Under the pieces are notes generated by a model. The model saw only the letters and a list, made by a program, of their open reading frames with translations. It ran no database searches and was not told where the DNA came from. The position numbers were made by a program, and so were the translations under genes. Of a stretch of DNA of 64,000 nucleotides, positions 15,028 to 24,337 are shown piece after piece (the first letter of the stretch is position 1; every line of letters starts with the position of its first letter). The stretch comes from Chloroflexi bacterium HGW-Chloroflexi-10 (GTDB taxonomy: Bacteria > Chloroflexota > Anaerolineae > Anaerolineales > Anaerolineaceae). The DNA lies in contig PHBZ01000019.1 of the NCBI GenBank assembly GCA_002840755.1, positions 62,001 to 126,000 of the forward strand, written 5' to 3'.

Positions 15028-17766
15028 TTAGATCAAGCCAAGTTCAATCGCCCGTTTGACAGCCCCCCGGCGGCTATTGACATTGAGTTTGCCGTAAATG
15101 CTCTTGGTGTGAGTCCGCACGGTACTTAAAGCGATGACAAGTTCATGAGCGATCTCGGGACCTGATAACTCGGTCCTGAACAGGCGGAGGATGTCCAATT
15201 CCCGCTGACTGAGCGGTTCGATCATGGATGACGAAGCTGGGGCGGCAAAAGGAGGTGTTTCTTCCCCCAAGCCTTTTTTCTCCGCCTCAAATGCAGATAA
15301 CAGCTTGCGTGTATAGTCCGGCAGGATTCCGCGTGCACTAATTTCACGAGTCAGATCTGCCAAACCTGAGTCTTCGGCCAGGAATATTCGCATATAATCT
15401 TCCGGTTCAGCCAGTTTCAGAGCACGCTCCAATGATGTGAGGGCAGCAGGGGTATCTTCTCTCATTTGGTGGGCGAGTGTTTGCAAGATCAGGATTTCGA
15501 TCACACTTCCAATTCTTCCACCTTCGTCTGCAAATTTCAAAAGACGCTCCAGTAATCCCATCGCGTTTTGAAGCAAACTGACTGAATTGCCGCTTTGAAA
15601 TTGAGCCAACAGAATCCTGGCGAACGTGATTTGCTCGAACTCCCGCAAGTAGCTGGGGGCTTCCTCAATGGACAATTTCCGTTCATGCGCCCAATCAAGC
15701 GCTTTTTCCAACTCGCCTTGCCTGACCCATACGCGTGCCTTCAACGCTGATATTGGATGGACGTTGGGAGAAAAGTCGCCCATGTATATGCTCTCTGCTT
15801 CATCAAGCAGGTCGAGAGCACCATCCATATCTCCGCGGGTTTTCCGTATTTGAGCCATGGTAACGCGCCAGCGATATGGATTTTTTGGTAACCCATTGAG
15901 TTCACCAAGTTTCTTACTTTTCAATAGGTGTTGCTCGGCGATATTCAACTCGTTACGTTCATAATAGAGCCCACTCATTCCTACATGCATGTCTGCCGCG
16001 CCGCGCAAGACTGGCGAACCGTGCTTTGCCGCAAGCTGCAAACCGCTCTGGTAGATACTCATTGCCTCGCGCAAGCGACCCTGCGTGATGCGTATATCCG
16101 CCAGAGTCACAGAACCACCGATCACATCTGAGATAAATCCGACCCGCTGCAAATGAGCCATCCCTTTAGAAAACATCTCATAGGCAGTCTCGAGATCGCC
16201 ACTAGTCCAAAATGCGAGCCCGAGCAGGGATGATCCCGCTCCAAGCGAGAGATTGTCATCCTCACGCGCGAACTCAAGCACCTGTCGAGCGTATTTCATT
16301 GTATTGGTCACATCCGCATGAATCAGTGCAATCGCGGCATGATACATGGCGACCAGGCCAGGCAGACGCTGATAGTCTTCTTCATCCATGTAAACAGGCT
16401 GGTCTTGCGTATCTGCTGGTATATTGAGCCATCGTTCGGCTTGCTGCAGCCGCTCCACTACACCATCAAGCTGACCAGTTTGCAGTAACGTGCCTGCATA
16501 GTGAACGCTAAGCACAGGCCTATGCTGGAGTACTCCGTCAGGAAGCGCCCTGAGCCAGCCCAGAAGTGTGGTTTCCTGTCTGTTTCGCTGTGCTTCCGGT
16601 ACGGCCCGTTCGATCAGATCCGCCGCCCGTTCAAAATCCTGAGCAGCCAGCGCGTGGCGGATGGCATCCGCTGGCTGCTCATGCTGCTCGTACCACTCGC
16701 TCGCCCGGCGGTGCAGAGCAGGTACCTGATCGGGCTGCTCCGTCATCAAGTGCATACGCAGAACATCACCAAAAAGATGGTGGTAGCGATACCAATAGCG
16801 CCTGTCATCCAGCGGAATGATAAAGAAGTTGCCGCGCTGCAATGCTTCCAGCCGCGTGCTCCCGCCCTGCAGACCGGTGACGGCCTCGCACAGCGGACCA
16901 TTCAAACGGTCCAGGATGGCGGTTTGGATCAGGAAACTTCGAATGGATTCTGGCTGGCGTTTCAGGACCTCTTCGACCAGATACTCCACAATATAGCGGT
17001 GGTCTCCGGCAAATGCGCGGATGAACCCAGGAATATCCTGGTGGCCTTTCATGGAAAGTGCGGCTAATTGCAGACCGGCAATCCAGCCTTCGGTGCGGGT
17101 ATCCAGGGCGCCGATATCTTCCTGTGAGAGATTGAGACCCATTACCCGGTTGAGAAAATCAGCAGCTTCGGCGGAAGTAAAACGCAGGTCAGCGGCGCGC
17201 AGCTCGGTCAACTGACCGCGGGCGCGTAAGCGCGGGATCGGCAGGGCTGGATCCTCACGGGTGGTTATGACCAAATGCATTTGCTGCGGCAAGTGCTCGA
17301 TCAGAAAGGTGAGGGCATTGTCTACCGCCGGGGAATCAATTACGTGATAATCGTCCAGAATGAATATGAAATCGTTTGGGATTGCAGCGATTTGATTGAG
17401 CAAGGTTGTGAGAATTGATTCGGTTGGCGGCGGCTGCGGCGTTTGGAGAACAGCGATTACCTCTTCACCAATATTCGGTACAATCGTCTGCAAGGCAGCG
17501 ACAAGGTAAACCAGAAAACGGGTTAAATCGTTATCGCCTTCGTCCAATGACAACCAGGCTACCAAGCGCTGACAACCGGGAATCCATTCGCTTAAGAGTG
17601 TGGTTTTTCCGAAACCAGCCGGGGCAGAGATGAGGGTCAGTTTTTGTCCAAAACCTTGTTCCTGGCAGAGTGCCTCATTCAGCCGCTCGATCAGACGAGG
17701 ACGGAGTACCACTTTTGGAGGGGATATGGGAATATATAGTTTTGTGGCTAAAATTGGCGCAGACAT
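15028..17766 (-). CDS. MalT-like STAND ATPase/LuxR-type transcriptional activator
   Basis: A 912-residue regulator starting MSAPILATKLYIP, the usual start of this group. Walker A is GFGKTT (residues 51-56) and a FILDDYH Walker B-like motif follows near 130. WEQHEQ-like TPR-type helices fill 350-830, and a C-terminal LuxR helix-turn-helix begins at PLSQRELDILRLF. Its final part reads TVRTHTKSIYGKLNVNSRRGAVKRA. No ribosome site precedes the ATG; a TATAAT box lies six bases before it, so the mRNA may be leaderless. Five genes follow in the same direction and are its likely targets. Confidence 0.9.
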   Translation of the reverse strand: MSAPILATKLYIPISPPKVVLRPRLIERLNEALCQEQGFGQKLTLISAPAGFGKTTLLSEWIPGCQRLVAWLSLDEGDNDLTRFLVYLVAALQTIVPNIGEEVIAVLQTPQPPPTESILTTLLNQIAAIPNDFIFILDDYHVIDSPAVDNALTFLIEHLPQQMHLVITTREDPALPIPRLRARGQLTELRAADLRFTSAEAADFLNRVMGLNLSQEDIGALDTRTEGWIAGLQLAALSMKGHQDIPGFIRAFAGDHRYIVEYLVEEVLKRQPESIRSFLIQTAILDRLNGPLCEAVTGLQGGSTRLEALQRGNFFIIPLDDRRYWYRYHHLFGDVLRMHLMTEQPDQVPALHRRASEWYEQHEQPADAIRHALAAQDFERAADLIERAVPEAQRNRQETTLLGWLRALPDGVLQHRPVLSVHYAGTLLQTGQLDGVVERLQQAERWLNIPADTQDQPVYMDEEDYQRLPGLVAMYHAAIALIHADVTNTMKYARQVLEFAREDDNLSLGAGSSLLGLAFWTSGDLETAYEMFSKGMAHLQRVGFISDVIGGSVTLADIRITQGRLREAMSIYQSGLQLAAKHGSPVLRGAADMHVGMSGLYYERNELNIAEQHLLKSKKLGELNGLPKNPYRWRVTMAQIRKTRGDMDGALDLLDEAESIYMGDFSPNVHPISALKARVWVRQGELEKALDWAHERKLSIEEAPSYLREFEQITFARILLAQFQSGNSVSLLQNAMGLLERLLKFADEGGRIGSVIEILILQTLAHQMREDTPAALTSLERALKLAEPEDYMRIFLAEDSGLADLTREISARGILPDYTRKLLSAFEAEKKGLGEETPPFAAPASSSMIEPLSQRELDILRLFRTELSGPEIAHELVIALSTVRTHTKSIYGKLNVNSRRGAVKRAIELGLI

Positions 17767-17772
17767 AGATTT

Positions 17773-17801
17773 ATTATAAGTCGCGCGCCACCATTTAAAA
17801 A
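17773..17801 (-). promoter_or_regulatory. Promoter giving a probable leaderless mRNA for the MalT-like gene
   Basis: On the minus strand TTTTTA (17801-17796) and TATAAT (17778-17773) are 17 bases apart. Only six bases separate TATAAT from the ATG at 17766, so transcription would start at or next to the A of the start codon. No ribosome site exists, which fits. Confidence 0.5.
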
Positions 17802-17894
17802 GCACCTGCAACAAAGTATAGACACTGAGAGAGAAGCCTAATGATTAAGTGACATACCCTTTCAACTTTTGACAGAAGTCTATAAGGTGGTATA

Positions 17895-18128
17895 TCGGGA
17901 GTACTCAGTAGCAAAGCATCCGGTAAAGGGTGCCTTTTTGTTTGAGCGGCTGCTGGCGGGGTCTGAGGAGGTGAGGACGGGTGGGTCTGGTGATTGTTGG
18001 GTTGGTGTGCTGCTATGAACAGACCCACCTTGTCTGGAGGGCGAGGCATCGGGTATTGAACGGGCAGAGAAATTCCTCCAGCCTCGCCCGTACGGGTCCT
18101 GGGATTGGCGTGCAAGCCTGGTGGAGGA
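17895..18128 (+). repeat. Dispersed two-hairpin repeat, copy C
   Basis: Related to copies A and B. It has the terminator-like hairpin (GCATCC 17916-17921 with GGGTGC 17928-17933), then GGGTGGGTCT (17979-17988) with AGACCCACC (18021-18029), and GGGCGAGGC (18039-18047) with GCCTCGCCC (18081-18089). About 50 bases between stems, ending GCATCGGGTATTGAACGGG, are nearly identical in all copies. The tRNA-like 22-base core of A and B is not kept. The right end (18101-18128) matches copy B 9314-9342. It abuts a truncated gene fragment. Confidence 0.8.
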
Positions 18129-18311
18129 CGGTTGGGGTAGATGCGTGAGCACTCCGGTCCCGATGGCATACAAGGTCGGACGACTGGTTTGATATATGTC
18201 TGCCAGCCATTGAATCACCCCCCATTCTCGTTTCCCCTTGGGCTGATTGATTACCCCTCCAATAAAAAGCTGCTCTCTCAGCCCTATATCCGTCCGTTTC
18301 CAGTTCGGCAA
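18129..18311 (-). pseudogene. N-terminal fragment of a transposase-like HTH protein
   Basis: The minus strand reads KRTDIGLREQLFIGGVINQP and then WGVIQWLADIYQTSRPTLYA, a helix-turn-helix-like segment. To my memory this resembles the N-terminus of transposase-related proteins (DUF6399 type) found in Chloroflexota. The frame starts with TTG at 18311 and runs after about 60 residues into repeat copy C, which does not encode the rest. So either the repeat inserted here or a deletion ended at the repeat. The family assignment is tentative. Confidence 0.45.
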
Positions 18312-19017
18312 ACTTTGACTGTGGTCTGGTAAACTTTGCCAAATCGGTTCGATTAGACCCTGCTAAGTTACACCGGGGAAAGTGCAGAATTCATATACCC
18401 TGTCATTGTAGGTAGTCTCTCTTTCAAATAAGTTTTGTTTCGCAACTCTATCTTATCTACTGGGAGGCTACCTGTCTTCTATCAATTTTCAAAGGTGCTT
18501 TTTCTCAGTTCTGAACCTTGCCGAAAAATCCATTTTTTAGAATTAAATGCCGGTCTGTGTGAGTTTATATTGAATGAGAACACCGCGGGGAGTGAGTACG
18601 ATAATGAATTACTGTAAATAATTTGCCTGTTATTATTGTACCCGAAATCAAAAGGCTTACTGTCGCTTTACAATTTTTATTCGTTCCATGAGTAAGTATC
18701 TGCCTTTGTTTGATTGGCTCACATTAAACTTGGCGTGAATAACCTGCTGCTCCCAGTTTTTTATGATATAGAGAGCCTGTTCAAATGGTAAAAAATTTTC
18801 TTTTTTTCGGCAGGGGATTTTGCCTGTGATCATCCTTTAACCAGAAAAACGATACGGTTGAATGATGTGTTTCTTTCCAAAAAAATGTAGGATTATCAAA
18901 ACGGTTTGTACCTTTCGTCACAGATCATCCACTTACTCAGTTGGGGATGCCGCAGTCCAAGTACCAATAGCCTGTATTTTTAATTAAGAAGAATATTGTC
19001 CGTTCATGGAGAAAACT
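18312..19017. other. AT-rich gene-free region
   Basis: No reading frame has a credible start and ribosome site; a 60-codon frame at 18435-18617 has neither conserved look nor a site. The stretch must contain the promoter of the lipoprotein gene at 19018, but I cannot point to one box pair with confidence. Confidence 0.55.
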
Positions 19018-20982
19018 ATGTCACTTTTCTTTCGTTTTGCCTTAGCGCTTTTTGTGACAGCAATGCTGATTTCTGGCTGCGCCTCAACGGCTACCCAACC
19101 TCCGATTTCCACCACCACTATTTCAATTTTGCCAACCAGCATGCCAATTTTGACCACAGAAACACCGGCGCCCGAGCAACCGCCTTCTACAACAATCATT
19201 AACTCTGGCAATGCCTCCCAACTAAAAAAGATTGCTTCTCCGGATCTGCCTGAGTCGAAATTGAACAGCATTGTCTTTGCGCCGGATAATCGCACCATGG
19301 TCAGTGGTGATACGAGCGGGGAAGTATTGGTATGGGAGCGAGAGACCTGGAAAAAAACTACCTTTCTTGCTCCTCAATACGATGCTGCTGAACAAGATGC
19401 ATTCTTTGGGACGCTGGCGCTTATATCCAATGGAAAAATCATTGTTACAACCAACTCAGCTGGTGAGGTTATAGGCCAGGATCGGGATGGAAAAGAAGTG
19501 TTTACGTTCTCTCTTGGAGATCGGGTTTACAGCACAGCACTCTCTCCGGATGGTAAGTATCTGGCAGCCGGGGGTCTCAGTAAAAAACTGATTATCCTTG
19601 ATCTCGAAACGAAACAGCAGATTGCTGACCTGAGCAGTGATTACGAATATATCTCCGCTTTAGTTTTCTCTCCGGATGGTAAAACCCTGCTGGCCTGCTA
19701 TGAACGGCCAGGAAATATGATAAAAACCTGGGATACAGCAACCTGGAAGGAAACTGCATCTTTCAGCCATACCTCAGAACGTTTCGACTATCACGACATC
19801 CTTTTTACCCCGGATGGTACAACCCTGGTGATTGCCAGCACCCGCAAAGATATTGAATTTCTGGATTTGGAAACCCATCAAGTTGTCAAAAAACTACAGG
19901 GGCATACTAGAGCACCTTATCAAATTGCTTTTTCACCGGATGGTTCACTGCTGGCCTCTGCCAGCGACGATATGACCTTGCGATTATGGGATGTACAAAC
20001 CGGTAAAGCCGTGTTGGTACTTAAAAATCAGCACGAAGTTGGCACAGTGGCCTTCTCAGCGGATGGCACACTGCTTGTCTTTGGCGTATGGGAAGAAGGT
20101 ATCCAGGTTTGGGCGTTGAACGAGGAACTGGCTCCTGCCCCGGTAGCCAGCGCGAGCGGGGAAATTGCCTTCGCTTCTGACCTGGACGGCGACTTTGAAA
20201 TTTGGCTCGCACTTGCACCGCACGCAAGTGCAGGTGTCAATACTGATGGCAGCCACCTGCGCCAACTGACGGACAACGACGCGATGGATCTTTCCCCGGC
20301 CTGGTCGCCGGACGGCTCGCGCCTGGCTTTTGTCTCCAACCGGGACGGCAACGATGAGATTTACACGATGAGCGCCGATGGTTCGGACGTGCGCCGTCTG
20401 ACCGAGACTCCAGACTTCAGCGAGAGTTTCCCCACCTGGTCGCCGGATGGACAGTTCATCAGTTTCGATTCGGATCGCGGTAATAACTGGGATGTCTACA
20501 TTGCCAATAGCGACGGCTCCAGCTCTCGGCGTCTGACCGAACATCCGGGCGAGGATTGGATCAGCTCGTGGTCGCCGGACGGCAGCCAAATCGCCTTTGA
20601 ATCCAAACGGGATGGCAATTACGAGATTTATGTTGTGAACGTTGACGGCACAAACCCACAGCGGCTGACCCAAAATAGTGTTCAGGATGGCGCACCCAAA
20701 TGGTCGCCGGATGGTTCCAAAATCGCGTTTTTCTCCCATCGTGATGGCAACCCGGAAATCTACGTGATGAATGCCGATGGCAGCAATCCACTTCGCCTGA
20801 CCAACCAGGCCAGCGAGGACAGTTTCCCTGCCTGGTCGCCGGACGGGGTCTGGCTGGTCTTTAGTTCCGGGACTAACCAACAATCCGAGATTTATCTCAT
20901 CGCTGCCGATGGCAGCCAGTTGCAAAAACTAGCGGACACTGGCGCTCAAAACTGGACTCCCGCCTGGCGACCTACGCCGTAA
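19018..20982 (+). CDS. Lipoprotein with WD40 and TolB/PD40-type beta-propellers
   Basis: A 654-residue exported lipoprotein. The start at 19018 has GGAG six bases upstream. The signal peptide ends in the lipobox LISGC (Cys 21), followed by a Thr/Pro-rich linker. Residues about 65-370 form WD40-like repeats with FSPDG and LWDV signatures. From about 385 to the end there are six WSPDGSxIAF-RDGNxEIY-NxDGSNxxRLT repeats, as in TolB/PD40 propellers. This gives two propellers on one surface-anchored chain, probably for protein binding or scaffolding. It heads a tandem trio of lipoproteins and is 22 bases from the next. Confidence 0.88.
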   Translation: MSLFFRFALALFVTAMLISGCASTATQPPISTTTISILPTSMPILTTETPAPEQPPSTTIINSGNASQLKKIASPDLPESKLNSIVFAPDNRTMVSGDTSGEVLVWERETWKKTTFLAPQYDAAEQDAFFGTLALISNGKIIVTTNSAGEVIGQDRDGKEVFTFSLGDRVYSTALSPDGKYLAAGGLSKKLIILDLETKQQIADLSSDYEYISALVFSPDGKTLLACYERPGNMIKTWDTATWKETASFSHTSERFDYHDILFTPDGTTLVIASTRKDIEFLDLETHQVVKKLQGHTRAPYQIAFSPDGSLLASASDDMTLRLWDVQTGKAVLVLKNQHEVGTVAFSADGTLLVFGVWEEGIQVWALNEELAPAPVASASGEIAFASDLDGDFEIWLALAPHASAGVNTDGSHLRQLTDNDAMDLSPAWSPDGSRLAFVSNRDGNDEIYTMSADGSDVRRLTETPDFSESFPTWSPDGQFISFDSDRGNNWDVYIANSDGSSSRRLTEHPGEDWISSWSPDGSQIAFESKRDGNYEIYVVNVDGTNPQRLTQNSVQDGAPKWSPDGSKIAFFSHRDGNPEIYVMNADGSNPLRLTNQASEDSFPAWSPDGVWLVFSSGTNQQSEIYLIAADGSQLQKLADTGAQNWTPAWRPTP

Positions 20983-21004
20983 CCAGTGAAAAAAGGAAAA
21001 AATA

Positions 21005-22177
21005 ATGAAAAAAATTAGACCGTTCGCTCTATTTGTTATTTTGTTGAGCCTGCTCATCAGTTGCGCTCCTGCCTCCACTCCCACCCCGACGATGGTTTCA
21101 CCGACCGACACGGCAGCGTCCCCGACCATCACTGCGATACCGCCAACCAGCACGGCGAATCCGTCTACGGCTACCCTGCTGCCATTAGCTGCACCAACCT
21201 TTACGCCTGTTTCACCCGCTTCCGAACTACCATCCACTGCAGATTTTGAGCGGACTGCGATTTCAATATTCAATGCAGCTGATATAGCGGCCTTGTCCAC
21301 ACTCGGTGGGCATAGCGATGGTGTGACCGGGATGGCTTTTTTGCCGGATAACGGTTACCTGGCATCGCTGAGCGGTGATCTCGTTTTAACCTTGTGGGAT
21401 ACCCAGAGTGGTCAGAAAGTAAATACACTGACAGAACCGGGGGAGCGCGTGTACAATGTGGCCTTCTCCTCAAACGGCAACCTGCTGGCAGTGGGCAATC
21501 CTGATAATACCATTGGGCTATGGGCAGTGAAAACCGGTGAGTTGATCCAAACGCTTGGTAAAAGTAAATCTTTTGTGATGAGTCTCGCCTTCTCAGCGGA
21601 TGGTTCGTACCTGGCTTCAGGGGGTGTCGAAGGGTTGATTACCGTTTGGAATGTAGAAAGCGGACAAGCAGTAACTACCCTGCAAGCGCCCGACAGCCCG
21701 ATTGACTGTTTAGCTTTTTCACCCAACGGCACGTTACTGGCTTCAGGAAATGCTGAAGGCAACACGGATATTACTCTCTGGGATTTAGAAAGTCAGCAGG
21801 CACTGCACACATTCAGCGGGCATAGCGGTAATGTGTACAATCTGGTTTTTACTGCCGATGGCAACCAACTCATTTCGTCGAGCGGTGACCTGACGATAAA
21901 AATTTGGGATATCGATAGCGGAGAGGAAATAAACACGCTCCACGGTCACAGGGGTTATGTGTATGGTTTGGCTTTATCACCAGATGGCAACCTTCTGGCT
22001 TCAGGAAGTGCAGACGGCATGATTAAGTTGTGGGATGCTAATAGCTGGAAGGAACTGCGCACCCTTGATAGTCACGACAAATATATTTTTTATCTTGCTT
22101 TCTCACCGGATAGTTCGCTGCTGGCCAGCAGTGTAAGCAACGGTGAGGCGATTATTCTATGGGGTATTGCCCAATAA
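21005..22177 (+). CDS. Lipoprotein with a WD40 beta-propeller
   Basis: A 390-residue lipoprotein with lipobox LLISC (Cys 20), a Thr/Pro/Ser-rich linker to about residue 75, and seven WD40-like repeats. Each repeat has a FSPDG-type turn, LLASG and IKLWD-type ends, e.g. GHSGNVYNLVFTADGNQLIS. AAAGGA precedes the ATG. Such propellers on the cell surface of Chloroflexota are usually unassigned binding modules. It is cotranscribed with its neighbours, 22 bases behind one and 13 before the other. Confidence 0.88.
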   Translation: MKKIRPFALFVILLSLLISCAPASTPTPTMVSPTDTAASPTITAIPPTSTANPSTATLLPLAAPTFTPVSPASELPSTADFERTAISIFNAADIAALSTLGGHSDGVTGMAFLPDNGYLASLSGDLVLTLWDTQSGQKVNTLTEPGERVYNVAFSSNGNLLAVGNPDNTIGLWAVKTGELIQTLGKSKSFVMSLAFSADGSYLASGGVEGLITVWNVESGQAVTTLQAPDSPIDCLAFSPNGTLLASGNAEGNTDITLWDLESQQALHTFSGHSGNVYNLVFTADGNQLISSSGDLTIKIWDIDSGEEINTLHGHRGYVYGLALSPDGNLLASGSADGMIKLWDANSWKELRTLDSHDKYIFYLAFSPDSSLLASSVSNGEAIILWGIAQ

Positions 22178-22190
22178 CGGAGGAGAGAAT

Positions 22191-24329
22191 ATGTCTATCG
22201 GGAAGAAAATCGAAATACCAGTCATTTTTATTATGCTTTTGAGTCTGCTTGTTGGATGTGCCCCAACAACCTCTACACCAATTACCATCCCGGCCACGCC
22301 TGTGCCGCTGATCAATACAGCGATACCTGCGACGGCCACATTGGTTTTGCCTACCATCACGCCAATTCCACCGACTGCCACATTTGTACCAACAGCCATT
22401 CCCACTCCAGAAATTCCAGCCATCGTCTGGGACAAAACTTACCAGAAAACGCCCGGCGATATGGGGGAGGATATTCTGGCAGCGGATGACGGCGGATTTT
22501 ATATTGTGGGTACGACCGATCTCGATCTGTCCGGGGCGGGTTTAAGCGGGGACGTCTACCTGATTCGTACAGATTCCAATGGAGAAGTCCTGTGGGAGAA
22601 AACCTATGGCGGCGAACAGGCCGATGAGGGACTTTCTATCACCCGTACCAGTGATGGCAACCTGCTGATTGGCGGCACCACGAAATCTTTTGGAGCGGGA
22701 GGCGCGGATGCGTATCTACTCAAACTTGACCCGGATGGCGGAGAGCTCTGGTCGAAGACCTACGGCAGCCAACCGGATGAAATGGTTTCCATCCGCGGGC
22801 TGGCTGATGGAGGCTTCATGCTGTGGGGCAACAGTGTGGATCCTAGCGATATCATCGCCGACCCGGGCGCGGCCGGCTACGGCGGGTTTGCCGGACGCAG
22901 CAATATTTATCTGGCAAAAGTAGATGCCGCGGGCAACCAGCTTTGGTCGCACACCTTTGGCGGCAAGAACAATCTGCTCGCCAGCGGCGGCGTTGAGGCG
23001 TCTGACGGTGGCTTTGTGGTGTTGGCCTCGCTGCTGCGTTTTCCGGAGCGGGGGGATGATCTTTACCTGATCAAACTGGATAAAAACGGAAACAAGGTCT
23101 GGGAGCATACCTGGGAAGATGAGTCGATGTCTGCTTACGATCTTATTCGTACCTCGGATGATGATTACCTGATTGCCGGTTCGTATTCCCCGATGGATGA
23201 GACAGCGCAGGTGAATGTTGATTTCCTGTTCATTAAAGTAGATCAGCAAGGCAGCGAGATATGGGCGCGTAATTTTGGAGATACGGACATGATTGATTAT
23301 CCGATGGCGGTGACTCAGACTGCCGATGGCGGATATATCGCGGTTGGAGATTGGGTTAAAGATTGGTCCGGAAGATACCCGGGGTCCATCTCTATCGTCA
23401 AACTGGATCAGAACGGAGAACCGGTCTGGCAAAAGATTATTAAACCAAAAAGTGGTCACAATATTCTGCGCGGCCTGGTTCAATTATCAGATGGAAGCTG
23501 CCTGATCGGCGGATCGAAACAAGTGAATCAACAGTTCGATATCTTCTTGTTGAAGGTGGACATTGGCGCAGGCAGCAGCGCTTATCTGGGGCAAACTCCG
23601 CCCGGGATGGAACCGCAGGTCTTTGCACCAGGGATTGTTTCTATTGAAGCTGCGATAGAATTTGGCACCAGTTTCTCCCCGGATGGCAGAGAATTTTACT
23701 TTACACGCCGGTTTGACGAGCAACAAAACGCCATTTACACAGCTCGACTGGTTGATGGTGTCTGGACAGCGCCGTCCCCTGTTATTTTTTCGTCTGAATA
23801 TGCGGCGTTTGAGCCGCATGTGACTGTGGATAATCAGATTATTTACTTTGGCTGGTTTCGCCCTCCGCCTGCCGGAGAAACGAGCACGATGGATGCCGGC
23901 ATTTGGGCTGCTGATCGAACCGCTGATGGTTGGGCGGCTCCCCGGTATGTGGGTGAAGGAATGTTTGTCAGTTCGGATCAGAGCGGGCAAATCTATGTCA
24001 CCAGTTTTGCTGCAAATGGATTACCCAGTTTGAGCAAAGCATTATTAAATGAAGGACGTTTCGCGGATATGGAAATTATATCTGGCGGAGTTCATCCTGC
24101 TATTGCTCCTGACGGGAGTTACCTGATCTTTGATAATGGGGATGGCAACCTACGTGTTATATTTCATTTGGAAGATGATTCGTGGAGTGTTCCCAAAAAC
24201 TTATCAACACAGGGGGTACCGGTAACCGCTTCAATTGCTTCTATTTCGCCGGATGGCAAATATCTATTCTATACGTATCAAAAAGATATTTATTGGGTGA
24301 GCACGGATATCATCAAAGCTCTGGAGTGA
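22191..24329 (+). CDS. Lipoprotein with TYGG-type propeller and PD40-like repeats
   Basis: A 712-residue lipoprotein; GGAGG before ATG 22191 fixes the start. The lipobox is LLVGC (Cys 23), followed by a Thr/Pro-rich linker. Residues about 80-480 contain six to seven repeats of the type DGGFYIVGTT-DxYLIRTDSNGEVLWEKTYGG, a beta-propeller seen in many surface proteins. The C-terminal part (about 490-712) has PD40-like FSPDGREFYFTRR and ISPDGKYLFYTY repeats. Likely a surface binding protein. The gene closes the tandem trio; a tandem DNA repeat lies behind it. Confidence 0.85.
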   Translation: MSIGKKIEIPVIFIMLLSLLVGCAPTTSTPITIPATPVPLINTAIPATATLVLPTITPIPPTATFVPTAIPTPEIPAIVWDKTYQKTPGDMGEDILAADDGGFYIVGTTDLDLSGAGLSGDVYLIRTDSNGEVLWEKTYGGEQADEGLSITRTSDGNLLIGGTTKSFGAGGADAYLLKLDPDGGELWSKTYGSQPDEMVSIRGLADGGFMLWGNSVDPSDIIADPGAAGYGGFAGRSNIYLAKVDAAGNQLWSHTFGGKNNLLASGGVEASDGGFVVLASLLRFPERGDDLYLIKLDKNGNKVWEHTWEDESMSAYDLIRTSDDDYLIAGSYSPMDETAQVNVDFLFIKVDQQGSEIWARNFGDTDMIDYPMAVTQTADGGYIAVGDWVKDWSGRYPGSISIVKLDQNGEPVWQKIIKPKSGHNILRGLVQLSDGSCLIGGSKQVNQQFDIFLLKVDIGAGSSAYLGQTPPGMEPQVFAPGIVSIEAAIEFGTSFSPDGREFYFTRRFDEQQNAIYTARLVDGVWTAPSPVIFSSEYAAFEPHVTVDNQIIYFGWFRPPPAGETSTMDAGIWAADRTADGWAAPRYVGEGMFVSSDQSGQIYVTSFAANGLPSLSKALLNEGRFADMEIISGGVHPAIAPDGSYLIFDNGDGNLRVIFHLEDDSWSVPKNLSTQGVPVTASIASISPDGKYLFYTYQKDIYWVSTDIIKALE

Positions 24330-24337
24330 GGACAGGG

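Noticed and set aside
18435..18617. A 60-codon frame in the AT-rich gap
   Set aside because: No ribosome site, no recognisable pattern; likely chance.
20056..20925. A 289-codon frame antisense to the PD40 repeats
   Set aside because: It mirrors the repeat structure of the real lipoprotein gene (RRPGxE-type units) and has no own signals.
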